Shown: positions 1 through 9,250, numbered from the stretch's first letter. The stretch is DNA of 51,559 nt from Clostridiales bacterium (GCA_024689505.1 JAILDJ010000032.1:1-51559); one strand, 5' to 3'. The notes: generated by a model not told the origin, from the sequence alone. Numbers and translations: made by a program.

Positions 1-374
1 TTTTCACTTTCGACCTTGGGCAGTGCCGGGAACTGTGTTCCATCCTGTCCGGGTACCGTAAATTTGGATTTTGCGCAGCGGATGGTGATACCGGAACGAT
101 CGTTGGTCTCGATATATACATCATCATCCGGCAGTTTGCGGATGATCTCCGAGAACAGCTTCGCATTGACTGCGATCAGTCCTTCTTCTTTGATTCGTGC
201 TTCGATGGTCGTCTGGATACCCAGATCCATATCATTTCCGACCAGTGTAAGTTCTCCGCCGGAAGCTTCCATTAAGATGCATTCCAGGATCGGCATCGTC
301 GTCTTGACAGAAACCGCTTTGGATACGGTACCGACACCTTTGATCAAGTCCGCTTTATTGCAGATGAGATACAT
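1..374 (-). CDS. dnaN: DNA polymerase III beta sliding clamp, N-terminal part
   Basis: The beta clamp encircles DNA and tethers the replicative polymerase. Only the first 124 codons are present; the gene runs off the left edge of the window. The translation begins MYLICNKADLIKGVGTVSKA and continues with the typical clamp features PILECILMEASGG and LVGNDMDLGIQT, which match the first clamp domain. The start ATG at 374-372 is preceded by a strong AAGGAGGG ribosome binding site at 381-388. It lies downstream of dnaA on the same strand, the standard dnaA-dnaN order, with an origin-bearing spacer of about 320 bp between them. Confidence 0.95.
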   Translation of the reverse strand, partial: MYLICNKADLIKGVGTVSKAVSVKTTMPILECILMEASGGELTLVGNDMDLGIQTTIEARIKEEGLIAVNAKLFSEIIRKLPDDDVYIETNDRSGITIRCAKSKFTVPGQDGTQFPALPKVESE

Positions 375-693
375 AGTTTTCCCTCCTTGTTTAATACACA
401 TTGTGGATGTTATCCCCACTCATGATCTCCCTGCGGGATAACATAGTATATTTCTATATTTATTTTATTTTTTAGTAGAAGTAGTAGTAGAGGCTGTGGA
501 TTCGGGGATAAGTAGCTGAAACCCCTGTTTTTAAGCCAAATTCGTTCGGGATAACCTGGTGGATTCGCTTTGGATAAAACAGGCGGTTATCAAGACTTTC
601 CACACCGGGCATTTTTCAGATTTTTTCGTTTGGATCTTTCCACTGCTTATGCAGGTGGTTTCCACAGGTTATCCACGGAAAAATGTGGGCATT
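375..693. other. oriC spacer between dnaA and dnaN with DnaA boxes
   Basis: This 319-bp spacer has no gene. It contains several DnaA-box-like 9-mers: TTATCCACG at 669-677, TTATCCCCA at 410-418 next to TGTGGATGT at 402-410, and the pair TGTGGATTC/CGGGGATAA at 495-511. Further weaker boxes lie at 433-442 and 547-555. Together with the unwinding element at 441-511 and the boxes upstream of dnaA, this matches the bipartite origin known from Bacillus subtilis. The box calls are read from the sequence; function as origin is inferred from layout. Confidence 0.85.
441..511 (-). promoter_or_regulatory. Basal unwinding element: DnaA boxes, GC clamp, DnaA-trios, AT-rich tract
   Basis: Read on the minus strand the order is: two adjoining DnaA boxes (511-495), a short GC-rich step (494-491), six trinucleotides CTA-CTA-CTA-CTT-CTA-CTA (490-473), then an almost pure A/T tract (472-441). 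On the plus strand the trios read TAG TAG AAG TAG TAG TAG. This is the arrangement described for the B. subtilis basal unwinding system, in which DnaA loads from the boxes onto the trios and opens the AT tract. The position between dnaA and dnaN is also the same. Confidence 0.85.
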
Positions 694-2052
694 TTATTCG
701 CCTTTGATCCACTTCTGAATATCGTCCAGACGGCGCCTGAGTTCTTCACCGGTCCCGCCCTCCAGATCTTCCTTGATTTTGTTGATTCCGTGCAAAACTG
801 TAGTATGATCCCTGTCACCGAAGTAAGAACCGATGCTGTTCAAAGATTCATCCGTCATGTTTCTGCACAGGTACATGGCGATCTGTCGGGGATAGGCGAT
901 CTCCTGATTCCGTTTTTTGGATTTCAGATCGTCCATGCTTACGTGATAGTATTCACACACCGCATCGGAGATACGATAGATCGTAATAGGATTGGAAGGA
1001 TTGGTGGCGTAGCCTTTCAAAGCTTCTCTTGCGATGGCCTCATCGATGACGGTGGATGAAGACTGCAGGCTTGAAAAAGCAGCGACCTGGGTCAGCGCGC
1101 CTTCCAGTTCACGGATGTTGGAAGAGATATGATTTGCGATATAACTGAGCGCGCTGTTGTCGAAAGGCTTCTTATATATATTATGTATGTTTGAGTCGAC
1201 TTTTTTCTGCAGGATGGCCAGTCGGGTTTCATAATCCGGGATCTTGATGTCGGCGATCATGCCCCAACGGAAACGGGTGAGCAGACGTTCTGCCAGACGA
1301 TCGATCTCTTCAGGCGGACGGTCACCGGAAATGACGATCTGCTTGCCAGCTTCTTTCAAAGAGTTGAAAGTGTGAAAAAATTCCTCCTGCGTTTCAGTCT
1401 TACCACCGATGAACTGGATATCATCGATCAGAAGCACATCCACTTGACGGTATTTATCACGGAACTGCTGCTGCGAATGTTTCTGGATGGAAGCGACCAG
1501 CTCGTTCGTGAAAGTTTCACAGGTCACATACAGCACTTTCTTTTCAGGATCGGTCTGCAGGATGTGATTGCCGATGGCGTGCATCAAGTGTGTTTTTCCA
1601 AGACCGGAAGAACCCCAGATGAACAATGGATTGTACTGGCCTCCGGGCATTTCCGCGACCGCGATGGAAGCAGCGTATGCCAGGCGGTTGGTGGCCCCTT
1701 CGACGAACTCATCGAACGTGTGACGTGAGAAAAGGTTGGCCGCGCGGATCCTCTCGTTCAGAAGCTCGTCCTTACCCTTTTTTGTCTCTGGTTTGTAAGA
1801 ATCAGGCTCCACAATTTTAAAGGAAAGATCGGTATAGTCCAAACGCTGGAAGCATTGCAGGATATGATCCGTGAAACGTGAAGTGATGATATCGCAGCCC
1901 ATGGAGCCGCGATCGGTCTCCAGGATGAGAACATTGTTATCCACAGTCAGTGGTTTCATGTTTTCAAACCATGTTTCATAGGAGACGTCAGTGAGCATAT
2001 CTTTCAATAAAAGCTTGACTTCTCCATATACAGATGAAGCATCGTATTCCAT
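694..2052 (-). CDS. dnaA: Chromosomal replication initiator protein DnaA
   Basis: DnaA is the AAA+ ATPase that binds DnaA boxes and opens the origin. The protein has 452 residues: an N-terminal helicase-loading domain, an AAA+ core with Walker A GSSGLGKTHLMHAIGN and Walker B LLIDDIQFI, and a C-terminal box-binding domain with the signature GDRDHTTVLHGI. An upstream in-frame ATG at 2085 would add 11 residues, but the ATG at 2052 has a GGAGG Shine-Dalgarno about 7 bases before it, and the longer form would be read through a consensus DnaA box, so 2052 is preferred. The DnaA box in its leader suggests autoregulation. Confidence 0.97.
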   Translation of the reverse strand: MEYDASSVYGEVKLLLKDMLTDVSYETWFENMKPLTVDNNVLILETDRGSMGCDIITSRFTDHILQCFQRLDYTDLSFKIVEPDSYKPETKKGKDELLNERIRAANLFSRHTFDEFVEGATNRLAYAASIAVAEMPGGQYNPLFIWGSSGLGKTHLMHAIGNHILQTDPEKKVLYVTCETFTNELVASIQKHSQQQFRDKYRQVDVLLIDDIQFIGGKTETQEEFFHTFNSLKEAGKQIVISGDRPPEEIDRLAERLLTRFRWGMIADIKIPDYETRLAILQKKVDSNIHNIYKKPFDNSALSYIANHISSNIRELEGALTQVAAFSSLQSSSTVIDEAIAREALKGYATNPSNPITIYRISDAVCEYYHVSMDDLKSKKRNQEIAYPRQIAMYLCRNMTDESLNSIGSYFGDRDHTTVLHGINKIKEDLEGGTGEELRRRLDDIQKWIKGE

Positions 2053-2071
2053 GAAAAAACCTCCAAAAATC

Positions 2072-2120
2072 GGTGTTATCCACATATATTCACAGAACTA
2101 TTCACAAAAACTGTGGATAT
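2072..2120. promoter_or_regulatory. DnaA-box cluster upstream of dnaA
   Basis: A perfect consensus DnaA box TTATCCACA lies at 2076-2084, just upstream of the dnaA ribosome binding site. Two TATTCACA-type boxes (around 2087 and 2099) and TGTGGATAT (2112-2120) follow. The cluster sits in the divergent dnaA/rpmH spacer. It is the likely second origin subregion and a probable site of dnaA autoregulation. Confidence 0.8.
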
Positions 2121-2223
2121 CTGTTCAGATTTTGTTGAAAAGTGTATGTATATGATATCAAAAATAAAGAAAAACTGCAACTCATCAAATGAGATTTTCC
2201 TTTATTTTTAAGGAAAAAAACGC

Positions 2224-2252
2224 TTGACTGAGAGCCTTGCGATGCATATAAT
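2224..2252 (+). promoter_or_regulatory. Promoter of rpmH-rnpA
   Basis: TTGACT (2224-2229) and a perfect TATAAT (2247-2252) are separated by exactly 17 bases. The promoter is about 35 bp upstream of the rpmH start and directs transcription away from dnaA. Confidence 0.85.
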
Positions 2253-2286
2253 AAGAACAGTGCTCTAAAATAAGGAGGTGTACCAG

Positions 2287-2421
2287 GTGAATACTACTTA
2301 TAATCCGAAAGTTAAGCAGCGCAAGAGAGAACATGGTTTCCGTAAAAGAATGCGTACATCCAGTGGTCGTGCTGTTCTGTCCGCAAGAAGAAGAAAAGGC
2401 AGAAAGTCTTTAAGCGCTTGA
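2287..2421 (+). CDS. rpmH: 50S ribosomal protein L34
   Basis: This 44-residue, highly basic protein is a small component of the large ribosomal subunit. The translation begins [18 protein letters not shown] and contains the family core [13 protein letters not shown] followed by [15 protein letters not shown]. The start is GTG at 2287, with AAGGAGG at 2272-2278, eight bases upstream; no ATG fits. It follows a strong promoter and precedes rnpA, the classical order beside the origin. Confidence 0.95.
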   Translation: MNTTYNPKVKQRKREHGFRKRMRTSSGRAVLSARRRKGRKSLSA

Positions 2422-2441
2422 TCTCGCAGCTATGAATGTAG

Positions 2442-2490
2442 ACAGGCCGCAGTATGTGAAGCCTCAGGGTACCACGATGCGGCCTGTTTT
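2442..2490 (+). terminator. Hairpin with T-run between rpmH and rnpA
   Basis: A perfect 10-bp stem (2442-2451 with 2478-2487, ACAGGCCGCA/TGCGGCCTGT) encloses a 26-base loop and is followed by TTTT. It could terminate part of the rpmH transcripts, so that rnpA is made at a lower level, or serve as an RNA processing site. The loop is longer than in most terminators, so the role is uncertain. Confidence 0.55.
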
Positions 2491-2513
2491 AGTCTTCATG
2501 AACCAGTTCAACT

Positions 2514-2843
2514 ATGACTAAAAGTCTCAAGAATCTTGAATTCAGCAAGGTCTATCGATCCGGAAGATCCAAAGCAGACGCCTGCCTCGTATTGTATATT
2601 CTGGAGAACGGCACTGACGAGAAACGTTTAGGTATCTCGGTCAGCAAAAAAATCGGAAACAGTGTCGTCCGAAGCAGGGTCAAACGCATAATTAAAGAAG
2701 GATTCCGCATGCAGGAACCATCACTGGCCAATGGATATGACTATGTGTGGATCGCGCGGGGCCCATCCAAAACAAAGAAGAGCACAGATATGCAGATCTC
2801 CATCAGACGCCTTGCGGAACGGTTGAAGGTATATCAGGCATGA
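2514..2843 (+). CDS. rnpA: Ribonuclease P protein component
   Basis: RnpA binds the RNase P RNA and helps it recognise pre-tRNA leaders. The 109-residue basic protein shows the family signature region [25 protein letters not shown] (within residues 35-65) and the N-terminal [12 protein letters not shown]. The start ATG at 2514 is the only in-frame ATG fitting the family length; no strong Shine-Dalgarno is visible, and it lies just after the hairpin that follows rpmH. Its stop overlaps the yidD start, so the two are probably translationally coupled. The RNase P RNA gene is not in this window. Confidence 0.93.
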   Translation: MTKSLKNLEFSKVYRSGRSKADACLVLYILENGTDEKRLGISVSKKIGNSVVRSRVKRIIKEGFRMQEPSLANGYDYVWIARGPSKTKKSTDMQISIRRLAERLKVYQA

Positions 2844-3052
2844 AACGGGTATTGTTATTACTGATCAGAGTATATCAGAAGTATATTTCGCCTCTTTCGA
2901 GGCCACATTGTCGGTTCTACCCGACCTGCTCTGTCTATGCATATCAGGCCGTTCAAAAGTATGGAGCCATCAAAGGTTCCTGGCTTGCGATCCGCAGGCT
3001 GCTCAGGTGTCATCCTTTTTATAAGGGTGATCTTTATGATCCGGTCCCATGA
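2840..3052 (+). CDS. yidD: Membrane protein insertion efficiency factor YidD
   Basis: YidD is a small membrane-associated protein that helps YidC/Sec insert membrane proteins. The 70-residue product begins [20 protein letters not shown] and carries the family pattern [19 protein letters not shown], then a conserved region ending [14 protein letters not shown]. The chosen start ATG at 2840 overlaps the rnpA stop by four bases; a longer reading in this frame starts inside rnpA and is not needed. It lies directly before yidC. Confidence 0.93.
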   Translation: MKRVLLLLIRVYQKYISPLSRPHCRFYPTCSVYAYQAVQKYGAIKGSWLAIRRLLRCHPFYKGDLYDPVP

Positions 3053-3081
3053 CCGGTGCAATGTAAACATAAGAAAGGTGG

Positions 3082-4317
3082 ATGGTTTTGAATTATATCG
3101 TTCTTGCAAAGACGTCCAATTTCATTTTAAAACCTATCGCCTGGCTGTTGGGTCAGATCGTCAATCTGATCTTTGCCGGTGTATATTCTCTCACCGTCAG
3201 CCATTCCATGGTAATCAGTATCATTCTGTTTACCTTCATCATCCGTGCTTTGATCCTGCCGCTGTCTTTGAAACAGCAGCGTTCTTCTCGTAAAATGCAA
3301 CGTATCCAGCCGCAGATCGCCAAGATCCAGGACAAGTATAAAGGAAAGACCGATCCTGAATCACGGCAGCGGATGAGTGCGGAAATGCAGGAACTCTACT
3401 CCAAGAACAAGACATCGCCCTTCTCCGGCTGTCTGCCGCTGATCATCCAGATGCCGATCCTCTTCGCGATGTACGAGATCCTGAGAAACCTGCCCTTCTA
3501 CATGACGGAGATGGGCAAACTGTATTCCACCATGGCCGATACCGTAATGAACGTCAACGGCTATGCTGATATCATGAAGGAATCTTTCTCCGGTGTCATC
3601 AAAGGCATTGGAAAATTCGATGCAACGAATGTCAATTCCGTCATTGATTTCTTAAGTCATCTTTCACGTACGCAGTGGACCGAATTCATGGCCGCGACGA
3701 AGCTTTCTTCTGATACCGCTTTCACTGCATTGCAGGCGAAGCAGGCTTCCATCAACGCGTTCATCGGATTCAACCTTTCCGAAGCTCCTGGATGGGGATG
3801 GCCCGGCATCATCTGGCCGCTCCTTTCCGGCGGTACCACATGGCTGCAGCAGTGGCTCATGCAGAAGACCAACGACCGTCGTCAGAAGATGATCGGTGCG
3901 GAAAGCGATCAGCAAAAACAGCAGCAGCAGTCCATGAAGGTCATGAACATCGTATTCCCCATCATGATGGCGGTCATCGTTGTCAGCATGCCTTTGGGTA
4001 TCGGCGTATACTGGGTCGCCAGCAACATCTTCTCGCTGATCCAGCAGGTCGCTCTTGATAAAGTCATCGATCATGAGGAATACAAAGAAGCGCTGAAGCG
4101 TCGTGATGAATTCGAAGAAAAGAAACGGGTCAAGGAAGCTGCCAAGTCCTCTATCGACCAGAAGACCGGAAAACGGATCGGAACGGCACAGGATATGATC
4201 AATAAAAGCTCCATGGCAGGCAATAAGCAGGCTGCGATCCGTAAGCAGTTAGAAGCCAGGAAGGCGGAAGAGCTTCAGAAAGAGGCAGAGACCGTTATTT
4301 CTGACGAGGAGGTCTGA
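3082..4317 (+). CDS. yidC: Membrane protein insertase YidC/OxaA
   Basis: YidC inserts and folds membrane proteins, alone or with SecYEG. The roughly 411-residue protein has the five-helix core of Gram-positive YidC: a helix around LLGQIVNLIFAGVYSLT, ISIILFTFIIRALILPLS with the conserved Arg in the membrane groove, a charged coiled-coil hairpin, SGCLPLIIQMPILFAMYEI, and a last helix FPIMMAVIVVSMPLGIGVYW, ending in a long basic tail. No lipoprotein cysteine is visible. The ATG at 3082 sits almost on top of the AAGAAAGGTGG ribosome binding site; a TTG at 3088 has better spacing and may be the real start. Confidence 0.95.
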   Translation: MVLNYIVLAKTSNFILKPIAWLLGQIVNLIFAGVYSLTVSHSMVISIILFTFIIRALILPLSLKQQRSSRKMQRIQPQIAKIQDKYKGKTDPESRQRMSAEMQELYSKNKTSPFSGCLPLIIQMPILFAMYEILRNLPFYMTEMGKLYSTMADTVMNVNGYADIMKESFSGVIKGIGKFDATNVNSVIDFLSHLSRTQWTEFMAATKLSSDTAFTALQAKQASINAFIGFNLSEAPGWGWPGIIWPLLSGGTTWLQQWLMQKTNDRRQKMIGAESDQQKQQQQSMKVMNIVFPIMMAVIVVSMPLGIGVYWVASNIFSLIQQVALDKVIDHEEYKEALKRRDEFEEKKRVKEAAKSSIDQKTGKRIGTAQDMINKSSMAGNKQAAIRKQLEARKAEELQKEAETVISDEEV

Positions 4318-4320
4318 TAC

Positions 4321-5136
4321 ATGAATTTCGTAGAAACAACGGGAAAGACCGTGGATGAGGCCATTGCACAGGCTTTGATCCAGTTGGGTGTCCCGAGCGA
4401 TCAGGTCAATATCGAAGTCCTGGAAGAAGGCAGCAAGGGTATCCTTGGGTTGTTTGGTAAAATGACCCGCATCCGCGCCACCTTGAAAGAGGACACGGAA
4501 GAAGAAGAGATCTACAACGATCTTGCGGCGATCCGTGAAACGATCAGTGAGATCAAAGAACAGAAAGAGCCGGAAGAAGAAGCAAAGCCGCAGCCGGAAG
4601 TCAAACCGGAACCGCAGCCTGCCCATGAGCCGGAAATCAAAGAAGAAGTCAAAGCGCCTGAAGTCGACGTCGAGAAAAAGGCAGCCCTGTTCCTTATGGA
4701 TGTTCTGGAAGCCATGGGGATCGATGCCATCATCAATACCAGCCTTACAGAAGATAACGTGCTGGAGATCGATGTTGAGGATTCCGCTGAAGAAAGCAGC
4801 ATGGGCGTCATTATCGGTAAGCGCGGCAATACGCTGGACTCTCTGCAGTATCTGACCACCATGGTCGTCAACAAGGATACCACAGAGCACATCCGCGTCA
4901 AGCTGGATACCGAGAATTATCGTGCCCGCCGTCAGGATACGCTTGAGAAACTGGCACGCAGCCTGGCACGCAAGGTGCGCAAGACCGGCCATAAGGTCGT
5001 TCTGGAACCCATGAATCCCTACGAGCGTCGGATCATTCACTATACACTGCAGAACGATCCTGCCGTAGAGACCCACAGTGAAGGTGAAGAGCCGTACCGC
5101 AAGGTCGTCATCACACCGAAGCGTGGAAGAAGATAA
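4321..5136 (+). CDS. jag: RNA-binding protein Jag/KhpB (Jag-N, KH, R3H)
   Basis: Jag (also KhpB or EloR) is an RNA-binding regulator linked to cell elongation and is usually encoded next to yidC. The 271-residue protein has a Jag-N domain (1-60, with EEGSKGILGLFGK), an acidic Glu/Pro-rich linker (about 75-115), a KH domain with GKRG at the GxxG loop (VIIGKRGNTLDSLQYL), and a C-terminal R3H domain (RRQDTLEKLA ... MNPYERRIIH). It starts three bases after yidC and is followed by a terminator, so yidC-jag end the first operon. Confidence 0.94.
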   Translation: MNFVETTGKTVDEAIAQALIQLGVPSDQVNIEVLEEGSKGILGLFGKMTRIRATLKEDTEEEEIYNDLAAIRETISEIKEQKEPEEEAKPQPEVKPEPQPAHEPEIKEEVKAPEVDVEKKAALFLMDVLEAMGIDAIINTSLTEDNVLEIDVEDSAEESSMGVIIGKRGNTLDSLQYLTTMVVNKDTTEHIRVKLDTENYRARRQDTLEKLARSLARKVRKTGHKVVLEPMNPYERRIIHYTLQNDPAVETHSEGEEPYRKVVITPKRGRR

Positions 5137-5150
5137 GTATCGTATGCACG

Positions 5151-5180
5151 AAAAACCCGGGAAAAAGGCCGGGTTTTTCT
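5151..5180 (+). terminator. Terminator after jag
   Basis: A 10-bp stem AAAAACCCGG/CCGGGTTTTT (5151-5160 with 5169-5178) with an eight-base loop and flanking A and T runs forms a strong intrinsic terminator, probably active in both directions. Confidence 0.9.
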
Positions 5181-5205
5181 TCTCTTAAATCGAGAGGATC
5201 AGGTT

Positions 5206-6606
5206 ATGGAACTGTTAGATCAGGAAAGAACGATCGCTGCTATAGCGACAGCACCAGGCACCGGCGGGATCGGGATCGTCCGTATCAGCGGACCCAAAGC
5301 GGTGGGGATCGCGGATGCAGTCTTTCGTACGCCGTCCGGCAAGAAATTAGCGGATGCGCACACGCACACCATCCATTATGGTCATGTGGTGGATCCGGCG
5401 GTGCAGGAAACGATCGATCAGGTGCTGGTCATGCTGATGCGTGCACCTCATACGTATACCGGTATTGATACGGTGGAGATCCAGTGCCACGGCGGTCCGT
5501 TCGTAGAGCAGCGGATCCTGGAGACGGTCGTCAGTGCCGGAGCTTCTCCCGCGGATCGAGGCGAGTTCTCCAAGCAGGCGTTTTTGAATGGTAAGATGGA
5601 TCTTTCCCAGGCGGAAGCGGTCATGGATCTGATCACTTCTTCTTCGGAAATGAGCCGTCGGGCTTCCATCGAGCAGCTGGCGGGCAATTTGGCTAAGGAG
5701 ATCGAGTATCAGTGCAGTCTGCTCTTGGATCTGACCACGTTGATCGAAGCGAATATCGATTACCCGGAGTATGATATCGAAGAAGTCACCTATGACAGGC
5801 TTTTGGATGATATTTCTTCCGTGCTCGTCAGGCTGGAGGACTTATACCGCACTTCGGACAGCGGGATCCGCATCCATCAAGGCGTACGCACGGTCATCCT
5901 CGGTCGGCCGAATGTGGGAAAATCTTCCTTGATGAACCGCATCCTGGGGCGGGAACGTGCCATCGTGACCGAGATCGCCGGCACAACGCGGGACGTGATC
6001 GAGGAAAACGTGGATCTGGACGGCGTACCGCTGCGTTTGATCGATACCGCCGGCATACGTCAGACAGCGGATACGGTGGAAAAGATCGGGGTGGACCTGG
6101 CCAGGAAAGCTGCGGAATCGGCTGATTTAGTACTGTGGCTGCTGGATGCTTCTGCTCTGGATGATATGGAGCCGGTGGAGGATCCCTCCGAGATGCTTGA
6201 TTTCCTTAAGGAAAAACAGTATATTATTCTCATTAATAAAAACGATCTTACAGAGGATCGGACACGGCCCCCCTTCCTTCCGGAGGACGCGCCGGTGATC
6301 TGGGTCAGCGCTCGAACCGGTGACGGGATCCGTGCGTTGTCGGAGAAGATCCGTGCGATGTTCTTTTCCGGGGCGGTGCAGGCGGACAGCCAGCCGCTGA
6401 TCACGAATGTGCGCCAGAAAGATGCGCTGCGCCGTGCTTTGGAAGCTTTGACGTCCGCAAAAGAAGCGGTCACCGAAGGCATGCCGGAGGATATCATCAT
6501 GATCGATCTGACCAATGCCTATGATGCTTTGGGAGAGATCTCCGGAAAAACGCTGAAGAGCGATGTGATCGACGAGATCTTCAAAAGATTTTGTTTAGGA
6601 AAGTAA
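5206..6606 (+). CDS. mnmE: tRNA uridine-5-carboxymethylaminomethyl GTPase MnmE
   Basis: MnmE works with MnmG to modify the wobble uridine at position 34 of several tRNAs. The 466-residue protein has the N-terminal tetrahydrofolate-binding domain (TIAAIATAPGTGGIGIVRISG), helical dimerisation segments, a G domain inserted around 215-375 (P-loop GRPNVGKSSLMN, DTAG in LIDTAGIR, NKND), and the C-terminal CLGK motif with the essential cysteine. Length and ends match the family. It is followed by mnmG after 27 bases. Confidence 0.96.
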   Translation: MELLDQERTIAAIATAPGTGGIGIVRISGPKAVGIADAVFRTPSGKKLADAHTHTIHYGHVVDPAVQETIDQVLVMLMRAPHTYTGIDTVEIQCHGGPFVEQRILETVVSAGASPADRGEFSKQAFLNGKMDLSQAEAVMDLITSSSEMSRRASIEQLAGNLAKEIEYQCSLLLDLTTLIEANIDYPEYDIEEVTYDRLLDDISSVLVRLEDLYRTSDSGIRIHQGVRTVILGRPNVGKSSLMNRILGRERAIVTEIAGTTRDVIEENVDLDGVPLRLIDTAGIRQTADTVEKIGVDLARKAAESADLVLWLLDASALDDMEPVEDPSEMLDFLKEKQYIILINKNDLTEDRTRPPFLPEDAPVIWVSARTGDGIRALSEKIRAMFFSGAVQADSQPLITNVRQKDALRRALEALTSAKEAVTEGMPEDIIMIDLTNAYDALGEISGKTLKSDVIDEIFKRFCLGK

Positions 6607-6633
6607 TGCAAAGAAATATCAGGAGAAATCAAC

Positions 6634-8511
6634 ATGTATCTGGAACAGGGTGTGGATGTAGCAGTCATCGGAGGCGGCCACGCGGGATGTGAGGCAGCTC
6701 TTGCCGTCGCGCGCATGGGGCTGTCCTGCATCATGTTTGCTGTCAATCTGGACAGTATCGCCATGATGCCCTGCAACCCCAGCATCGGCGGCACGTCGAA
6801 GGGCCATCTGGTCCGTGAGATCGATGCGTTGGGCGGGGAGATGGGCAAGAATATCGACAAGACCTATATCCAGTCCCGCATGCTGAACACGGGCAAAGGA
6901 CCGGCGGTCCATTCACTGCGTGCGCAGGCGGACAAGTTCCGATACAAGGAGACGATGAAGCACACGCTGGAGGAGCAGCCAGGACTAAAGATCCGCCAAA
7001 GCGAAGTTGTCGATATCGATATCCAGGATGGCAAGGTACAGGGCGTGATTACCGCGGCCGGCGCTTATCATCCGTGTAAGGCAGCGATCATCTGCACCGG
7101 CACCTATCTGAATTCCATCTGTTTCCATGGGGATTTCCAGGCGCACACGGGGCCGAACGGCATGCAAAGCGCCAGCGGCGGTCTGTCGGAAGCGCTTGAG
7201 AAGAAAGGTCTGCCGCTGAGACGGTTCAAGACCGGTACGCCGGCCCGTGTAGATGCGAAGACTCTGGATTTCTCAAAGATGGAGGAACAGAAAGGTGACG
7301 AGCATATCGTACCTTTCTCTTTTGAGAACCGGGCAGAAAAGATCGCGAGGCCGCAGCTTTCCTGCTATTTAACGTATACAAATGAAAAAACACACGAGAT
7401 CATCCGGGCGAATCTGGACCGCTCTCCCCTTTTTGGCGGTGTGATCCAGGGCGTTGGACCCAGGTATTGCCCCTCGATTGAGGATAAGGTCGTGCGTTTT
7501 GCGGATAAAGAACGGCATCAACTCTTCCTGGAGCCGGAAGGCGAGAATACCAACGAATATTATGTGCAAGGAATGTCCTCTTCCCTGCCGGAAGATGTGC
7601 AGCGGGACATGCTGCGCACTATCCCGGGCATGGAACATGTGGAGATCATGCGGACTGGGTACGCGATCGAGTATGATTGCGTCGATCCTCTGGAGTTGAA
7701 GCATACGCTGGAGATCAAGCGGTTCGACGGTCTGTTCAGTGCGGGTCAGTTCAACGGCAGTTCCGGTTATGAAGAGGCAGCTGCCCAGGGTCTGATCGCG
7801 GGTATCAATGCGGCGTTGAAGATCAAGGGTGAGGAACCGCTGATCATCGATCGTTCACAGGGATACATCGGTGTTTTGATCGACGATCTGGTCATCAAGG
7901 GTACGAATGAACCTTATCGTATGATGACGAGCCGCGCGGAATATCGCTTGCTGCTGCGGCAGGACAACGCAGATCTGCGATTGACGCCCTCTGGATATCG
8001 CGTCGGTCTGATCTCCGAAGCGCGTTATCAGGCATTGCAGGAGAAGATCGCAGCTATCGAGGCCGAGACCCTTCGTCTGCAGCAGGTCCATGTATCGATC
8101 GGTGCCAATGATCTGCTGCGTTCCCTTTCTTCCACGGAACTGAGCTCCGGTACCACACTGGCCGAGCTTTTGAAGCGGCCGGAAGTGTCTTATGAAGCCC
8201 TGCGGCCCATCGATCCGGAGCGTCCGGATCTGCCGGAGGACGTGACCGAGCAGGTGGAGATCCAGATCCGGTACGCGGGATACATCGAAAAGCAGATCGC
8301 GCAGGTGGAAAAGTATAAGAAGTTGGAATCCAAAAAGATCCCGGAGGATATCCGTTATGAGGAGATCGGGAATCTGCGGACGGAGGCAGTCCAAAAACTG
8401 TCCCGGATCCGGCCGGCTTCGGTTGGGCAGGCTTCCCGCATTTCCGGTGTTTCCCCGGCAGATATTTCCGTGTTGATCATCTGGCTTGAAAAAACGCGCA
8501 GGCATGCATAA
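6634..8511 (+). CDS. mnmG: tRNA uridine-5-carboxymethylaminomethyl enzyme MnmG (GidA)
   Basis: MnmG is the FAD/NADH-dependent partner of MnmE. The 625-residue protein starts with the FAD-binding motif [21 protein letters not shown] and shows [40 protein letters not shown] and the C-terminal helical domain near [29 protein letters not shown]. Length is normal. It is followed after nine bases by rsmG; mnmE, mnmG and rsmG form one unit. Confidence 0.97.
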   Translation: MYLEQGVDVAVIGGGHAGCEAALAVARMGLSCIMFAVNLDSIAMMPCNPSIGGTSKGHLVREIDALGGEMGKNIDKTYIQSRMLNTGKGPAVHSLRAQADKFRYKETMKHTLEEQPGLKIRQSEVVDIDIQDGKVQGVITAAGAYHPCKAAIICTGTYLNSICFHGDFQAHTGPNGMQSASGGLSEALEKKGLPLRRFKTGTPARVDAKTLDFSKMEEQKGDEHIVPFSFENRAEKIARPQLSCYLTYTNEKTHEIIRANLDRSPLFGGVIQGVGPRYCPSIEDKVVRFADKERHQLFLEPEGENTNEYYVQGMSSSLPEDVQRDMLRTIPGMEHVEIMRTGYAIEYDCVDPLELKHTLEIKRFDGLFSAGQFNGSSGYEEAAAQGLIAGINAALKIKGEEPLIIDRSQGYIGVLIDDLVIKGTNEPYRMMTSRAEYRLLLRQDNADLRLTPSGYRVGLISEARYQALQEKIAAIEAETLRLQQVHVSIGANDLLRSLSSTELSSGTTLAELLKRPEVSYEALRPIDPERPDLPEDVTEQVEIQIRYAGYIEKQIAQVEKYKKLESKKIPEDIRYEEIGNLRTEAVQKLSRIRPASVGQASRISGVSPADISVLIIWLEKTRRHA

Positions 8512-8520
8512 AGGAGTCTT

Positions 8521-9228
8521 ATGAATACAGAAAGATTGATCCGCGGAGCAGCCGCGTTCGGACTGGATCTGACAGAACATCAAGCCGGTCAGTTCGCTCA
8601 ATATTATGAACTGTTGGTCGAGTGGAACGAGAAGATCAACCTGACGGCGATCACGGATGAGGAAGAAGTCATCGATAAGCATTTTCTGGACAGTCTGGCG
8701 GGTGTGAAAGCATGTATCGTGCCAGATGATGCCAGAATATTGGATGTGGGGACCGGTGCGGGCTTTCCCGGAATGGCTCTGGCCATTGCTTTTCCTCAGG
8801 CACAGTTTTGTCTGATGGATGCGACGGGGAAGAAAGTCCGATTTCTGGAAACTGTGGCTTCTGCTCTTGGTCTGACGAATGTGCAGGCAATACAAGGACG
8901 TGCGGAAGAATTAGCGCATGACCCTGTCTTCCGTGCGCAGTTCGACCTGGTCACATCACGTGCAGTGGCCGCATTGCCCGTCCTGTTGGAGTATCTGTCC
9001 GGTTTTGTGAAGATGAACGGCCGGATCGCGGCCTATAAGGGACCGACATTTAACGAAGAGTTTGCAGCGGCAGCTGGTGCGATGAAAACGTTAGGTTTGG
9101 CACTGGAAAAGACAGAACTCGTGTCCATCGGGGATCAGCAGCATACCATCGCCGTTTTCACTAAGAAAAAAGCGCTTGCTGACCGATATCCTCGGCCGCA
9201 AGCGCAGATCCGTAAAAAACCTTTGTAA
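8521..9228 (+). CDS. rsmG: 16S rRNA (guanine-N7) methyltransferase RsmG
   Basis: RsmG (GidB) methylates G527 of 16S rRNA using S-adenosylmethionine. The 235-residue protein has the Rossmann SAM motif ILDVGTGAGFPGMALAI, the conserved WNEKINLTAITD segment near the N-terminus, and DLVTSRAVA. Its stop lies within a hairpin shared with the convergent nitroreductase gene. Confidence 0.95.
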   Translation: MNTERLIRGAAAFGLDLTEHQAGQFAQYYELLVEWNEKINLTAITDEEEVIDKHFLDSLAGVKACIVPDDARILDVGTGAGFPGMALAIAFPQAQFCLMDATGKKVRFLETVASALGLTNVQAIQGRAEELAHDPVFRAQFDLVTSRAVAALPVLLEYLSGFVKMNGRIAAYKGPTFNEEFAAAAGAMKTLGLALEKTELVSIGDQQHTIAVFTKKKALADRYPRPQAQIRKKPL

Positions 9229-9250
9229 GACGCTCACGCTGGGCGTCTTA
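9226..9250. terminator. Hairpin between convergent rsmG and nitroreductase
   Basis: The 8-bp stem TAAGACGC/GCGTCTTA (9226-9233 with 9243-9250) overlaps the stop codons of both convergent genes. It could end transcription from both sides, but the T-runs are poor. Confidence 0.5.

Noticed and set aside
16-441. Plus-strand 141-codon frame at the left edge
   Set aside because: It is the shadow of dnaN on the opposite strand and reaches into the origin spacer.
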